Position numbers and translations under genes: made by a program. 64,000 bases of DNA from Acanthochlamys bracteata (taxonomy: Eukaryota; Streptophyta; Magnoliopsida; Pandanales; Velloziaceae), in the NCBI GenBank assembly GCA_019914995.1, contig CM034131.1, forward strand, positions 7,100,501-7,164,500, written 5' to 3'. A model generated the notes under the pieces. That model did not search any database and was not told the origin of the DNA. It saw only the letters and a program-made list of their open reading frames with translations. Shown piece after piece: positions 25,049 through 37,013 of this stretch (positions are counted from its first letter, which is position 1; each line of letters begins with the position of its first letter).

Positions 25049-25859
25049 CTAGCTTACCTTATTTTTAGTTGCAGCGGTATGCACGTCTGAATATGTTTGT
25101 TTGCTAAGGATAAGGGTTATTGCAAGCAAGCAAGTGAATTTAATTTTGTGTTTACTATTATTTTCCGCAGTACCAGTAGCAAGCAAGGTTATCTGCACCG
25201 GAGAAAAGTAAAAAAATAAAGTGAAACTTTTCGGTGGGAGAGAGTGTGGTGTAAATGAAATATTTTATAAATATAAATTATAGTTATTTAAATAAATTTT
25301 AATGATAAAAAAATACAAAATATGTATGTAAATATGGAGAAAGTCACTTACATTTTAAAAATAACAGACCCTTACTACTGCTACTGCTTTCCATTAATTT
25401 TGCCTTAATTTTCCGCACAGTTATTTGCCTTACTGAAACACACAGAATATATTCTTTTAGAAGAAATAAGTTTAAAAAGTATTATAAATAGTATTACTGA
25501 AAATAAATTTTATTTTAATTTTTCTAAAAAAAGTGACTTGAAAAGTTATTTTTTATGTTTTAGAAATGATTCTTGAATACTTTATAAGGTAAATACCCCT
25601 TTGGCTGGTATCAATATTTGGTGCAGGTGGAAAACGTTACACCTAGCGCTTCTTGGTATGTATTTATATTATGCCATATCGAGAATAAAACTTTTTTAAA
25701 AGATCATTTTAGAATTAAAAAAATAAATTATTTTATGATATATAGCTTATTTAAATTTTTTAAATTTTTCATAATTTTTTGAAACTAAAAAAGTTTAAAA
25801 ATCACATAAATAAACTATGTCAAACATAGGTCTTAGATGGACAAACAACAGGTGATAAT

Positions 25860-26690
25860 ATGTGATCCGATCCGAGAACATAATCCGAAATTAATCTATT
25901 TCATTAGAGTTAGGGTAAAAAATTTGATCCGGATTGAACGAATTTGTTCCGATTATTAAAGCGGTCGATCCGGATTAATTCAAAAATATCCTATCAATCC
26001 GAATTGCCATATTTTATAAAAATAACATTTAATTTTTTCTTTCCGTTTATTAAAATATTAGTAATAAAAATAATTAATAATAGTAATTTATAAATTATTA
26101 AATATATGGTATTTATAATTAATTATTATTTTTATATCTTAGTAAAATAGTGTATGATGAGAATTATAATATTATCAAAAATATTACTATGTAGGTGTTT
26201 CTGTAATGACGAATTTGAATTTTGTATAAAAAATTATCAAAATTTTGTGAGATAACTATGTTTATAAAAAATTTTATCAAAATTACTAGTATGTATTTAT
26301 AATCATAAAATTTTAGCTATCACCACATATTTTTAAAAAATAAAAATAATTTTTTTAGAATATTTTAAGGACTGATGCAAATACTAAAGAAATCACATTT
26401 TGATGGGTATTCATTATATCTCGTCACTAAAAATATCGTGTACTTTTATATAACTGATATTATAAATTTACTGAAATTTAAAAATATAAAATTAATAATT
26501 AATAATTATAATTATTAAATAGATCGATTCGTAATCCGATTATTAATAAGTTGGGTTAGAGTTAGATAATTTTGATCTGTATAAATTTATAGATTAAATT
26601 AGAGTTAAAATAAATTTGACCCAATTATTAAATAAATCAATTCAAAACTAATATACTAATCTAAATTGTCATCCCTACAACTAACAGTTA
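25860..26690. repeat. Probable non-autonomous DNA transposon with GATCCG/AATCCG words
   Basis: Repeated words GATCCGATCCGAG, AATCCG, GATCCGG and GGTCGATCCGG at the left are followed by a long AT-rich interior. At the right end, AATCTAAATTGTCATCCC reads on the minus strand as a GGGATGACAA-like terminus common in plant elements. A similar composition recurs at 42540-43160 and, shorter, near 22140-22230. Family not identified. Confidence 0.4.
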
Positions 26691-27004
26691 TCTTTTTGTT
26701 TCTTTTAGAAATTTTTTTTTTTAAGCAGTATGTAAGTGTAATAGTCTGCAGCGCAAAGTTCAGATGGAATCTTAACAACTATTGAGCCTGTCTCGGTAAT
26801 CCATTCTAGAATGGTCCAAGTACGTTTTAGGCCCACTTACGTATAATAAATACATTCACTCAACAGCACGGCCGAGAAGCGAAAGGAAACAGCGTGTGAC
26901 CTGTGTGCTCTCAGGACCACACGAGTATGCACCCACTCCAACTTCGCCACAAATCTCCAACTCCCTCCTAAACCAAACACGGTACACTAGTAGTGGGATT
27001 TGAG

Positions 27005-27360
27005 AGTGATTTAAAAAATATATTAAAATTATAATTTTATTTTATTTTGAAAAATAAATAAATTATAATAATATTTTATTAAACATTTTTATATTTTTTA
27101 ATTTTTAAATAAATGTTTATATAATATTCTAAATTATTAAGAACGTTTTGGAAGTATTTATAAAATATAATTTTTTAAAATAAAAATATTTTTATTTAAA
27201 AAGAATTTTATTTTTTTATTTTAAAAAAATAAAAATATATAATAAAAATTTTATTACATAATTTTTTTAATTTTTTTAAAATTTTAAATATTTATAAAAA
27301 TATATTAAAAAATATGAAATAAAAAATTAAAAAAATATGATTTTTGGAACGCGTATTTTT
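27005..27360. repeat. AT-rich dispersed short element, well preserved copy
   Basis: Long A/T tract with internal inverted complementarity (TAAAATAAAAATATTTTTATTT near 27178-27200). It ends at GGAACGCG (27347-27354), which faces the NXD1 5' region. It shares layout with the copies at 42175-42400 and 43430-43610. Confidence 0.5.
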
Positions 27361-27400
27361 TTCCTTTGAAAATTGAAATACGAACTTCATTCCTCGTCTG

Positions 27401-28384
27401 ATTCCTTTTTTTGTTTTTTTCTAAATAAATTTGTACACTCCTTGTTTTTGTTTTTTCTCCGCCGCCGCCCGGCTCAGACGGAGATGATCGGCGGAAGGAA
27501 AACAAGTTCCTCCCTCTCCTCCTTCTTTGTGTGTTCCACCTACAGTGGGGCCCAGCTGTTGTTTTCTTAGCTGATATTTTTGTTCGATTGGAAGCAGGAG
27601 ATGAACGGGTTACTTATAACAAGTGGGATAAAGTTTTGGTTTGCGTTCCATGAATCTTTCTTGCCGACAGGCTTTCAGCACACTGGTTTCGCCACTCTAT
27701 CTCAACTTGTTATTTCCGTATATCTTATATAATGTTTGTTTATGTAATGGTGTTTCACCTTGGCGCCCAATCCACATTAAGCTAGCAAGGTCAATGCTTT
27801 AGTAGAGGCGGTAAGCTTTTAACTTTCTTTGATTCATGAAGAACCTCTTGCTATTTTATAAACTTTGTTTTGATGAACACCCATTTTTTATTCTCTCTCT
27901 TTTGCTTGTTGTTTCTGCTTCCTAGTGTTGAACTTTAGCTGCGTTTGTGGTTTATTCTGTGCTTTGTTTTTTTTTTTGCTGCTCTGTTTCAGTGTTTCAG
28001 AATCCGGATTTTATGCTTTTCACTTCTTTTCTGTTTTTGCAAATTTCTTTTCCCCTTGAAGAAGTTGCTCTGCATAAAATTTTATGCGTTAGTATCCGGA
28101 CATAACGCATTGATGGTTGAAATGAATTTTAGAATGTGATTAGAAGGCTCCCGGTTTCGGTTGCAAGCAAGCATTATTGCAGGGTTTTTGGAACTTTTGC
28201 TTAGCATTTTTTAAATTTGCTAAACGCTATGCCTAAACTGTTTTCAATATCAAAATTGCTTCTGTGTTTCTTGATTCTCATTATTGTCTTTCCATAATGA
28301 ATCTGAATCATGAGACAAGTTTTGTACCACTACAATTATAGTCTTCGCCTAAGCTGTAACTAGCCAATATTGATGTATTTAGCA
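27401..28384 (+). promoter_or_regulatory. NXD1 promoter and 5' UTR region
   Basis: CT-rich and GCCGCC-containing sequence around 27455-27530 looks like a transcribed leader, followed by an AT-rich stretch typical of a leader intron before the first coding ATG at 28385. Short frames here are not conserved coding sequence. The exact leader exon is not determined. Confidence 0.4.
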
Positions 28385-31255
28385 ATGGATCACCAATCTG
28401 TGGCAGTTGCAGAAAGCCATTCTTCTGGTTACGCCCTTGGACCACCCTGGTTGTTCAAAGGCAGGCATGTTCAACTCATATGAGCTAGTTACTAAATTCA
28501 TATATGTGCAAAGCTAATTATTATTGCTTCTACAGTGCATTATATCAGCTTCATCTTGTAAGAGCTGATGTTGTGCAGGCTTTTATTCCGAAGGAGTTTA
28601 GATTGGTTCAAGCTTTCGGGTAGTGGTCAAGGTCTTTTACTGGAATGTCTCACTGATAGTTCTCTTTTAAATTATTGAAAGGGACTTCTTTTTGTAGGTA
28701 TACATTGGGTGGATTTTTCCTTGCTCATTATGATGATAGCCCAGCTGGAATATTTGATGAGGTTTGAATATTCATATTCAGCAAGGATTTATTTATTTTA
28801 ATCCACTTTTAAAGATCTTCAGTTAATAGATATTTGAAATAATCAACTTGCTTTAACTTTCAGCTAGTGGTGATTGCCGGGATTGTATGGAATCCTCCAA
28901 CATCATGCGCGTAAGCCTCTTTCTGTTTTCTTTTGCTGCATATCTCCCCTTACATATGTATGGCATTAAGAGTGATGGAAGGTCATTGTGCTTGATAAAG
29001 CATATGTTACTTTTTTCTAATTTAGGATCACATTGAACTTCATTTTCTATTTTTTTGAATCACAATTTGGAATAGCTTTGAGGGGGTGGCTATTTAAAGG
29101 CTATAAAATTTATTCCCTGTGGTCTTTATATGATTATGCAAAACCCTGACTTTGTGGCTTTTGCTTTTTCACAGTTGGGCTGCTAAAGTACTTGTGAACA
29201 GTCTTGAGGCCTGCAAACACGGAAGAAAGGTTTTGCATTACAACATTTTTTAGGGCACCTAACTTTAGGTTTCCTGTTAACCTGTATGAATGACAATTTT
29301 CACATTCTGAAGGAAGTAGGACTTCCAAGCCATGTTGCTGCCTTTGCGAAGATGTATATATGTGAATTTTCTGCTGTTGGATTTGTTGATCTGTTATTTT
29401 AGATATTTAAAGGTTGGAAATATCACTTATTATGTATATTTGCCTGAGGTTGGCGTTAGTTTGATTGTCTGGCATGGTTCCCTTCTCACTGCACCCAACT
29501 TGGTTGCCAAAAGAAAACCTAAATGATAGTAGCTGCCTTTATTTCTATTGCCTGCACAAATGCTTCTAAATCAATCATATTTGTGAATTTGCATTAATTG
29601 TTTTATTCCTGGTACAGAGAACAAGTGCCCTAGGTAATCCAATGACTAAACAAGCTGGTTTCCTAAATATGCTTGGCATTTGTTCTGATTACCTCAAGCG
29701 AAGGGAGGAAACACAAATCAAAGTGTCAGAGGTTGATGGTTCTTCTAAATTGCCTTTGTGTAACATTAACTTGCCATTTGTGGGTGAGTACAAGCTTGGC
29801 TGGTTGGTTTTGCTACCCCTTTAGTTCAAAGCCGTCACACAGATGCTTGCTATTATGATTTCTTTTCAAAAGTAAGCTTATGTCGCAGATTTGTGTTCAT
29901 TAATAGTTTTGCTTGAAACTTTATGCTGCGTAGAATGATTTTATTACATTTGCTCTTGAGTTGCTATTTCCTTTTTATAGAAATTGTTTTTTGACTCTGC
30001 TTCAAGTTCTTTAATCATTGATGTATAAATGGCTTTATCTTCGTTCATTCTTTAGTAACTTGATATGACTATGTATATGGAAAAGGCTGATACTCTAGCT
30101 TTGAACAGATGAATGGAGCAAGTTGGGTAGTTCCAATCTAAAAACGAATTTTAGTACTCTATGAAACTTCTTTCTCAAAAAAAGTTATGTTTGAGTAGTT
30201 TGTTCTGCTTTTTTTTTTAATGAGCATGGATTTGGCAGCTCCGAAGTATGAATCAAGCACCAAGTGGATGGGTCCTCGTATCAGAATGTCCCTTCCGAGC
30301 TTCAGGTCGAGCTTCAGGACATAGGAATTCAATTTCTCTTTCGGTATGATTATTAATGCAGTATTTTCCTTTCATCTTTCAGTGGCCAGACCATACACAA
30401 CCCTCATCTCCTGAAGTACAGCTGCCAGATTGAGTGCAGGTTTAAAATAGCTTCTCAATTGTCATCTTTTGTCTTTAAAAAGGCTAGGATTTCATATCAA
30501 TATTTATTCTGCTCCTCTACCATGCAACTCACCTTGGACAGAATAAAAGAAAAATTAGTATACTACGCGTACATTTATCTGTATTTATCATTAGTTACTA
30601 AGCGAACATTTTTTCTATTATTTATCATTATGTAGATCCTTTTTGCATAGTTGCACTGAATTCTAGAATCTTGTATGGAATGGAATTGGAGCTAACATTG
30701 TTCACTGCATTCTCAGCTGATTTACCTAGATTCCTTGCATTTGAATGTCACCCTTTCACTTTAGCTAAGCTGAATTTCCCTTTTTCTTTTCCTTTTTCTC
30801 CCTCCGTAGAACAGCAAATTCTGTAGATACACTGCAACCTCATGAAATGGGACGATACTTTCTTATACTGTTTCTGTTAAACCTGCCACCTTTCAGCATG
30901 AATGAGATTTGACTATCAGCTTTCTTTTGTAGACAAAAGAAAAATGTATCACATTATTGGGAAGAAAGGAATTTGTTGACCCTTCTCATTAATTCTATTA
31001 TGCTCTCTGCATTGAGTATTTTCAGTTCTTCTAATCAGTTATGCTGCACAGGGTGAGGGCAGTACAGCCTGCAAAAGTGTGTGGACAACAAATGACTTTA
31101 ATGGAAACAATGGTAGCCCTGACGAATCACTAAACAGTGCAGGTTCATGGCAACAAATTCGTTCAGTTCTTTTATCAAAGCCTGTCTTAGCTCTCCGTTT
31201 CAATCTTCTCAAGATGGAAGTCGAACCTCCAGTTGATCTCAGTTCCTCGATCTGA
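28385..31255 (+). CDS. NXD1: NXD1 (NEOXANTHIN-DEFICIENT 1)-like protein with an apparent frameshift in the last exon
   Basis: Protein needed for neoxanthin accumulation in plastids. Exons: 28385-28464, 28536-28619, 28698-28761, 28864-28910, 29175-29229, 29313-29353, 29620-29783, 30239-30305, 30383-30439 and 31052-31255. All nine junctions keep one frame. The protein shows SSGYALGPPWLFKGS, ALYQLHLVRADVVQAFIPKE, YTLGGFFLAHYDDSPAGIFD, ELVVIAGIVWNPPTSCAWAA, KWMGPRIRMSLPSF, HLLKYSCQIECRVRAVQPAK. The first intron has a GC donor (28465). In the last exon the frame that continues CRVRAVQPAKV stops at 31131. The conserved C terminus (SVLLSKPVLALRFNLLKMEV, to TGA at 31253) is in another frame. The switch point lies near a short GT repeat at 31076-31082, so two extra bases there would explain it. 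Without a shift the product would be 246 residues, against about 285 for the family. This could be a sequencing error, an allele, or true loss. Confidence 0.85.
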
Positions 31256-34223
31256 AAGGGATGCAAGGGAAATCATATGACTCCCGAGTAAAATCATAAA
31301 GCCCATTTATTTTGAAATATTTACTATCCAGGAACTACGAATGTTACGCTGGAATATTGAATTTGTAAGTGCTTATTTGAGAGTAAAATGAGTTATTTGT
31401 AGTCTAGTATCGCGGACAGAGTTCAATTTTTAATTTGTTTTGATGCTATAGATTTAGAGCAATATAATTTTATTTTCCCAATTTGCTTTAAACCGTATTG
31501 CTTTTCCGGAATCCTTTACTGAAATTTTCAAGCTGCTGCATTGCTGTTCTTTCATCAACCAGCCTGGTGTTTGATTTCCAACTAGATTGCAGGTAGTCTG
31601 ATTGCAAGAAGCTCCCAAACTTAATGCCTTGGAATTGCAGATTGAAACTCTATGTTTCAGATTTCCTGGAAAATTGTGGTCCAGAGACTGCATTAGATCT
31701 TATTATAACTCAAATCAATGGCACAGTTCATCAGCATACAACCTTCAATCAGCCATAGTTGTCTAAATATATCGTTTTGGGTTTAGAAGCTCCCTTGTTG
31801 TGTTGGAATTAACTGGAACATCTGCAACAACAAGCTCAAAATTCAAAATCTCCAGCATTTCCTACAATGACTTAGAATTCGTGTCTTCTGAAGGAAGTGT
31901 GATAGAATAGAATTCATGTCTTCTGAAGAAAGTGTGATAGAAGCTTACCTGACTATACTTCAGCTGGTGCTCTTAAGCCAGAAAGCTCAAGTTGCCACTG
32001 ACAAAAATAAGCAAGCCACCTGCAAGTGGCAAAGATTTGCAATCAATGGTTGATATAAGATGTCGACGCTGGTCAAACGGGAGTGCTGCCAATTTCTGGG
32101 CAATATCTTCAGGGTTCTACCAGTTTCTGCCCTTCAAAGGAAAGAATAAATGAAGGTGCATGGGGGGAAACTAGTGATGACCAGGTGTTATTAAACAAGT
32201 TGTAATAGTGATCTAAATCCCTTTGCTATTAGTTCTAATCCACTGCATTCTTTCTGTCCCCTCCTTCCATGTTCTACTGCAAACTGATATAAACCTTCCA
32301 TTATTTTTCTTTGTTTCTCCAGACTTAGAAGAATTGCTGACCAAGAAGACCTTTTAAGTACAAGATTTGTAAGTTCTTGAAATGGAAAAGCGATGCCGTT
32401 TCTCTACTGTGGATCAACGCAAGGAATAAAAGGTGTTATTAAACAAAAATTGTGAAAAGAAGCAGAGTATCAAATGATGAATGCAATTGGATTTGGCCGG
32501 TTGTTGCTTTTGCTAAAAGAAAAGAATAGTACTATAAATTCTTTCAATATCTGTTACCGTAATTGTGCAAGTATGAAATTTCCCCGGTTGTATGAACAAA
32601 GATTAGAACCTGTTGATCTAGAATGAAATTGCCCTCTTGCTATTGTGAGTAGATGTCTACACAAAGTGAAATACACCCATGATATCAGCCTTTTGTTGCA
32701 AGCATTTTGTCAACTCTGTTCTGAGAGCTGCTTTTTGGGACATAAAATTTTTTTATAGAAAATACAACATGAGCAAAGACCTGAGAAAGAAACGCAAAAA
32801 ATTGAGCACTTTGGACTACAGTGGCATTCAATCTGACCATTCCGTATACTAGCTAAGTCTATAATGCAATTAATGCATAACTGACAAGAAGATAATACCA
32901 GACTCCAAAAAATGCAAGAACGGTGTTGTAAGTGTAACTCCAACATATCAAGGCACAGACACCAGTAATAACCTTCCACCCATGAACAAATGAACTATAA
33001 GAACTCCAGCCAATGGCAGTACCAATGGAGCATGCCGAAGTTTGAAACAAGGTAAGTGCAGAAAAATTCTACAGTTCATCATCCATCAAGCTGCTGGTTG
33101 GAAAATCTGAGATGCAATTTTCAGATTCTATAAATTCAGAATTTGAACTGAGCTAATTCCTTCAAGTAGGATGATCTCAAAGATTTTCAAAAAAAATGTG
33201 AGCATACGCTACAAAGACAGTCAACTGTAATTTTATCAATGTGGTAGGAAAAAAAAAGAACTCGTACATCTCCAGAATTGTTACACATGCAAATAGCAAA
33301 GGGACCTGGATAAGCTTCTATTTCCTGCAAAACCATGAGAAGGAAGATCAGGCATCTTTCAAAATAGAATAATTGTTTAGTTTTCTTAAGAAAAGATTAA
33401 GATTCCAGAGAATTCTTATGGATTTACGAAATGCTAGCTCATTTTCACAGAATTGCAATTACAAACACAAGGAAACTTAAAATATAGAAGCAGATAACAT
33501 TCAGACAATCAAGTAAAGTTACCACAGTAATGCCTTAACAAGAGTTTCTATTACATGCTCAAAAGAGGAAGTGGTTTTATCACATCTTACGCTAAATAAA
33601 CTGTGTGCAATTGAAACAGGAGTTCGAGTACATTTAGCTCGTTTAATAACTTATGCTTCCTTGTTGGCAGCATTAGTAAGTCACTTGAAGGATGTCATCT
33701 CCCTTAAAGCGAGTTTAGAAGCAAAAAAAAGTCGATCACTTAAGTTAAGATTGCGCTCGAGCTATACCAGATTCCAATTTGCAAGTAAATTCATGATAAA
33801 CGCTAAGCAGCAAACTGATAGCTTAACCCATTAGGTGGCTTGAGTGCTTTATTACATCCTACATATCGGTCAAAACTAATTGACATTTGACTAGTTTTAG
33901 TACAAATTCAAGCACTTCCATGCGAATATTTATTTTACAATAATTGCTTGAACTGACAAGTTATCTAACCCAAACCAACACATTATATAGAGACCATCCA
34001 GGATCAAATTTATGTGGAATCTGAGTGAACATACCACGCAAGATTGAATCCTAATAGCATATTATATGACCACGAGAAATAACTCAGCTACGACAACATT
34101 TTATTCAAAATGGTGGTGCCCATATAATGAAAAGAAACTTAACAATTAGCTATTCTCATGATATCATTAAATTAAAAGCAATAATCTAGGATTAAAAATT
34201 CTCACCTAGCAACTCTAAGGTCA
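31256..34223. other. Region between convergent NXD1 and OST3 genes, with likely OST3 3' UTR exons
   Basis: The OST3 stop is followed on the minus strand by a consensus splice donor (TGCTAG then GTGAGAA at about 34205), so its 3' UTR is probably spliced. Downstream minus-strand segments with acceptors may be such exons. One is near 33262-33329 (acceptor TTTTGCAG); another is the open frame 32859-33050, whose hydrophobic translation includes GVCALICWSYTY. No known protein matches. The rest (31300-32700) shows no gene. Confidence 0.4.
31874..31943. repeat. Tandem duplication, 2 x 35 bp
   Basis: Two adjacent copies beginning AGAATTC and ending GTGTGATAGAA(T/G), at 31874 and 31909, differ at only a few positions. 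Non-coding. Confidence 0.85.
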
Positions 34224-35246
34224 TCACTTCCAATGATTGGGCCAGAAGGCGTGGATGCTGTAGCCAGTCTTCCAATTATCCAAGTAGATCACCTGGTTGA
34301 CTGCCAAGTATGACACAAACATGGCCCCAAACATAACCCATCGCTGCACCGTTATGTTCTTAATTGTCACCAAAAAATGTGTCATAAATGCCAGAAGCAG
34401 CCCAACAACAGTATACAGAAACCCAACAGCAAACCCCTCAGCACCCAGCTGCATCCCAGACCCCTGATAGAAGAAAACCAATCTCCCTGGATCCCCTCTG
34501 TCAACCAGATACATCGGCATCTTACGGATAATGTTATGCATATTTCCACAAACACTGAAGAAGTAGACAAAAACCGCACCAGCCATCCACATTCTCTTAT
34601 CGTTCAACAACGTCTCCCCTTCAATCACTTTCTTGATCATGAAAGGCAAAGCGGCCAAAAAACAAATCACAAGAAACATTATCTGATTTCGCGAGATCGG
34701 AGGCGGTCGAATAATTGGATTAATTTGAAACCCTGATTTCGATTCGACAAACTCTGCCATAGATTCTGCTAACCTAGAGAAAGCGCCCTGATCGAACGGG
34801 ATCGAATCGCGAAGCGAAGCTGCTTCCGGCGAAATATAGCGAGCATGTGGGAGCGAATTAACACCGAAGAGAGAGAAGGACTGCTGCGATTCAGTGAACT
34901 CGATATCGCAGAAGAAGAGCTTGTTCTTTTCATCAGATTCAGAATTGTGATTGAGAAACGAGTCAGAGAGAAGAGAGAACTCGGAATGGAGTTGTGGGAG
35001 ATGGAGATCGGGTTTGTCGCGAAGCTGAGAAGCATCGAAGAAGAGCACGATCGAGTACGGGCGAGGGTTCGGAGTGGAAGTTAAGAAGCGAGTAACGAGA
35101 CGGTCGTCGAGATGGATCACGCCGGAAGGAGAACGAGCGCGAAGAGACATTAGTCCAGCGACTAGATCTTCGCCGGACGTAGCCGCGGAGACGGCGGTTA
35201 TGGCGGCGGCGGACAGGAGAAGGAGAAGGAGAGGTCTGAGATCCAT
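34224..35246 (-). CDS. OST3B: Oligosaccharyltransferase OST3/OST6 subunit
   Basis: Intronless, 340 residues. This is a subunit of the ER oligosaccharyltransferase that transfers glycans to Asn residues. A signal peptide (PLLLLLLSAAAITAVSAA) precedes a lumenal thioredoxin-like domain (about residues 25-190), with VIHLDDRLVTRFLTS and PYSIVLFFDASQL. Four membrane spans follow, starting at IMFLVICFLAALPFMIKK, then MAGAVFVYFFSVCGNMHNII, GFAVGFLYTVVGLLLAFMTHF and WVMFGAMFVSYLAVNQVIY. The C terminus is KTGYSIHAFWPNHWK. At the place where yeast Ost3/Ost6 and human TUSC3/MagT1 have a CxxC redox motif, this protein has none (FFDASQLRDK), as in other plant homologues I recall. Start chosen at the ATG before the signal peptide. 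A splice donor lies just after the stop. Confidence 0.94.
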   Translation of the reverse strand: MDLRPLLLLLLSAAAITAVSAATSGEDLVAGLMSLRARSPSGVIHLDDRLVTRFLTSTPNPRPYSIVLFFDASQLRDKPDLHLPQLHSEFSLLSDSFLNHNSESDEKNKLFFCDIEFTESQQSFSLFGVNSLPHARYISPEAASLRDSIPFDQGAFSRLAESMAEFVESKSGFQINPIIRPPPISRNQIMFLVICFLAALPFMIKKVIEGETLLNDKRMWMAGAVFVYFFSVCGNMHNIIRKMPMYLVDRGDPGRLVFFYQGSGMQLGAEGFAVGFLYTVVGLLLAFMTHFLVTIKNITVQRWVMFGAMFVSYLAVNQVIYLDNWKTGYSIHAFWPNHWK

Positions 35247-37013
35247 GATCGGTTTCTCTCTTTCTGCAGAGTCAAGACTTGGCAGTGAGTGAAAAAAACC
35301 GAAGAGAAAACTTGGAAAAAATATTTGGGCTGGGCTACATGGAGTAGGCTATTTTGCGCGCTGTAAATTTTGATGGTGTACTCGCTGGGAGTTGTTATGG
35401 AAGGAATGGAAACCTGAAAATACTGCAACTTTGACCTTTTTTGACACAGCTTCTAAATAATTTTCATCTTCCAACCTGATTGGAGAACGTTTTTTTTATG
35501 GTTTATCGTTTCAAATAAACATTTTATATTTCAGAGTAAATATTTTATATATATTTTTTTAAAATTAAAAATATATTATAAAATTATTATATGTATAATT
35601 ATTATATTTTTAATCAAAAAAATTAGGTTCATTTTAAAAGAAAATTTTAAAATATATTTTATTTCAGAAAATTTCTATTTGGTGTTGCTTTTGATTGTGG
35701 CTTCTTAAGTTGGCTTCTCAATTTCTCACTGTTAACAGCTTATATTCTCAGTCCTTCCTGCTTTTCATTCAAAGGATTATTCAGAATATATAAATTTTTG
35801 AGTAGCAATATATTGCATAAAAAACCCCCGACTTTACTAGTATGAATGGTAGAACATATGCAAGAGCAAGCTGAAGACAACAATGAAGAGTGTAACATAA
35901 GTATGTCAGAAGACCATCTGCAATCTATAACAAATCTTGAAGTGGTCTAGTGGAATTTCTAACAGCTCTGCAGTCAACAAAAGGAAAAAGACGCAGGATA
36001 ATATGTTTTGTAAGAGACAATCTATAGTCCCATAGATGATCAGATGAGTTAATGCAGCTGCATACTATTCAAAAGTTATCAGCAAACTCCATCAGTAATT
36101 TTCAAATAAATCTTGATTTCTTGGCTTTGGTGCAGATTACTTCCTCATACGCTGTTCTTCAAGAACCTAAATTTACGTAAGCTCCAAAATGTTGTTCCAC
36201 TCAGAATCCTTCAACATCATGGCCTTGTTTGAATTTCAGGATGCCTTTATACAAGTAAAGGCCAGGCTTGCAAGGAGATGAACTCAATGATCAGCATCCC
36301 ATAGCTAGATGGTCCTGATCTGACTATGAATGCAGTATATATATTTTTTTGGTTTGAGAGAGAATGCAGTATTTCTTTAACCAGCTAAATTGCTAAATGT
36401 GTTTCCTTTGCAAGAATTATGATCATACCTCCCAGGACAAAGTTCCAGTATTATGTACTCGAGACATTTTGGCCATATTTATTTTTCTAAGCTCATTAGA
36501 TCTTCAGGTTTATTGAGATTCCAGCTATTCAAGCTTTGAGTATGAAGTATTTGGCAACAACTCCTTCAGTACCTTTTTTTTTAAGTATTCCAGATGAAGC
36601 CATGTCTTCCTTACCCAAACAGAGGTACATGAATTTATTTCAGTAAAGGCATTACCACAATGGTATCCCAGGTTGATTGAGGATAAAATCAACAAAAATG
36701 AAATTAACTTTTATTACCATTAATGCTGCTTAATGCATCAAACAGCAATTATTGTAAGTGAGCTCGCTCTACTCTCAACTTCACTCTGTATGTTGTTTCA
36801 ATGTTCGATAGAAGTTTCTGTTTATGGCTAAACAGATGCTGTATATACAACATGAATTACCTGGAAACCAGCTTTCATTTTGTTTATTGACATGCTCCAA
36901 AGTGTTTGAGCAGCTTCATTGTGCTGTATATACACATTGTTAGGCTTCATTTTTCATGCGGAGCAATTCAGAGAATGTCATGGTACTCCAGTAGTGAGAT
37001 AGCGTATCATCAC
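35247..37013. other. OST3 promoter and PPR 3' flank
   Basis: OST3 leader and promoter to about 35450, an AT-rich repeat at 35500-35680, then sequence with no recognisable gene up to the PPR stop codon. Confidence 0.5.

Larger units (their letters stand above)
25049..27400. other. Repeat-rich intergenic region
   Basis: Follows the BAHD gene and precedes the NXD1 transcription unit. It contains AT-rich elements (25680-25810, 27005-27360) and the GATCCG-word element at 25860-26690. A GC-normal segment at 26700-26990 holds no gene I can support. Confidence 0.5.

Noticed and set aside
33571..33834. 87-codon plus-strand frame
   Set aside because: No family resemblance and no splice or start context.
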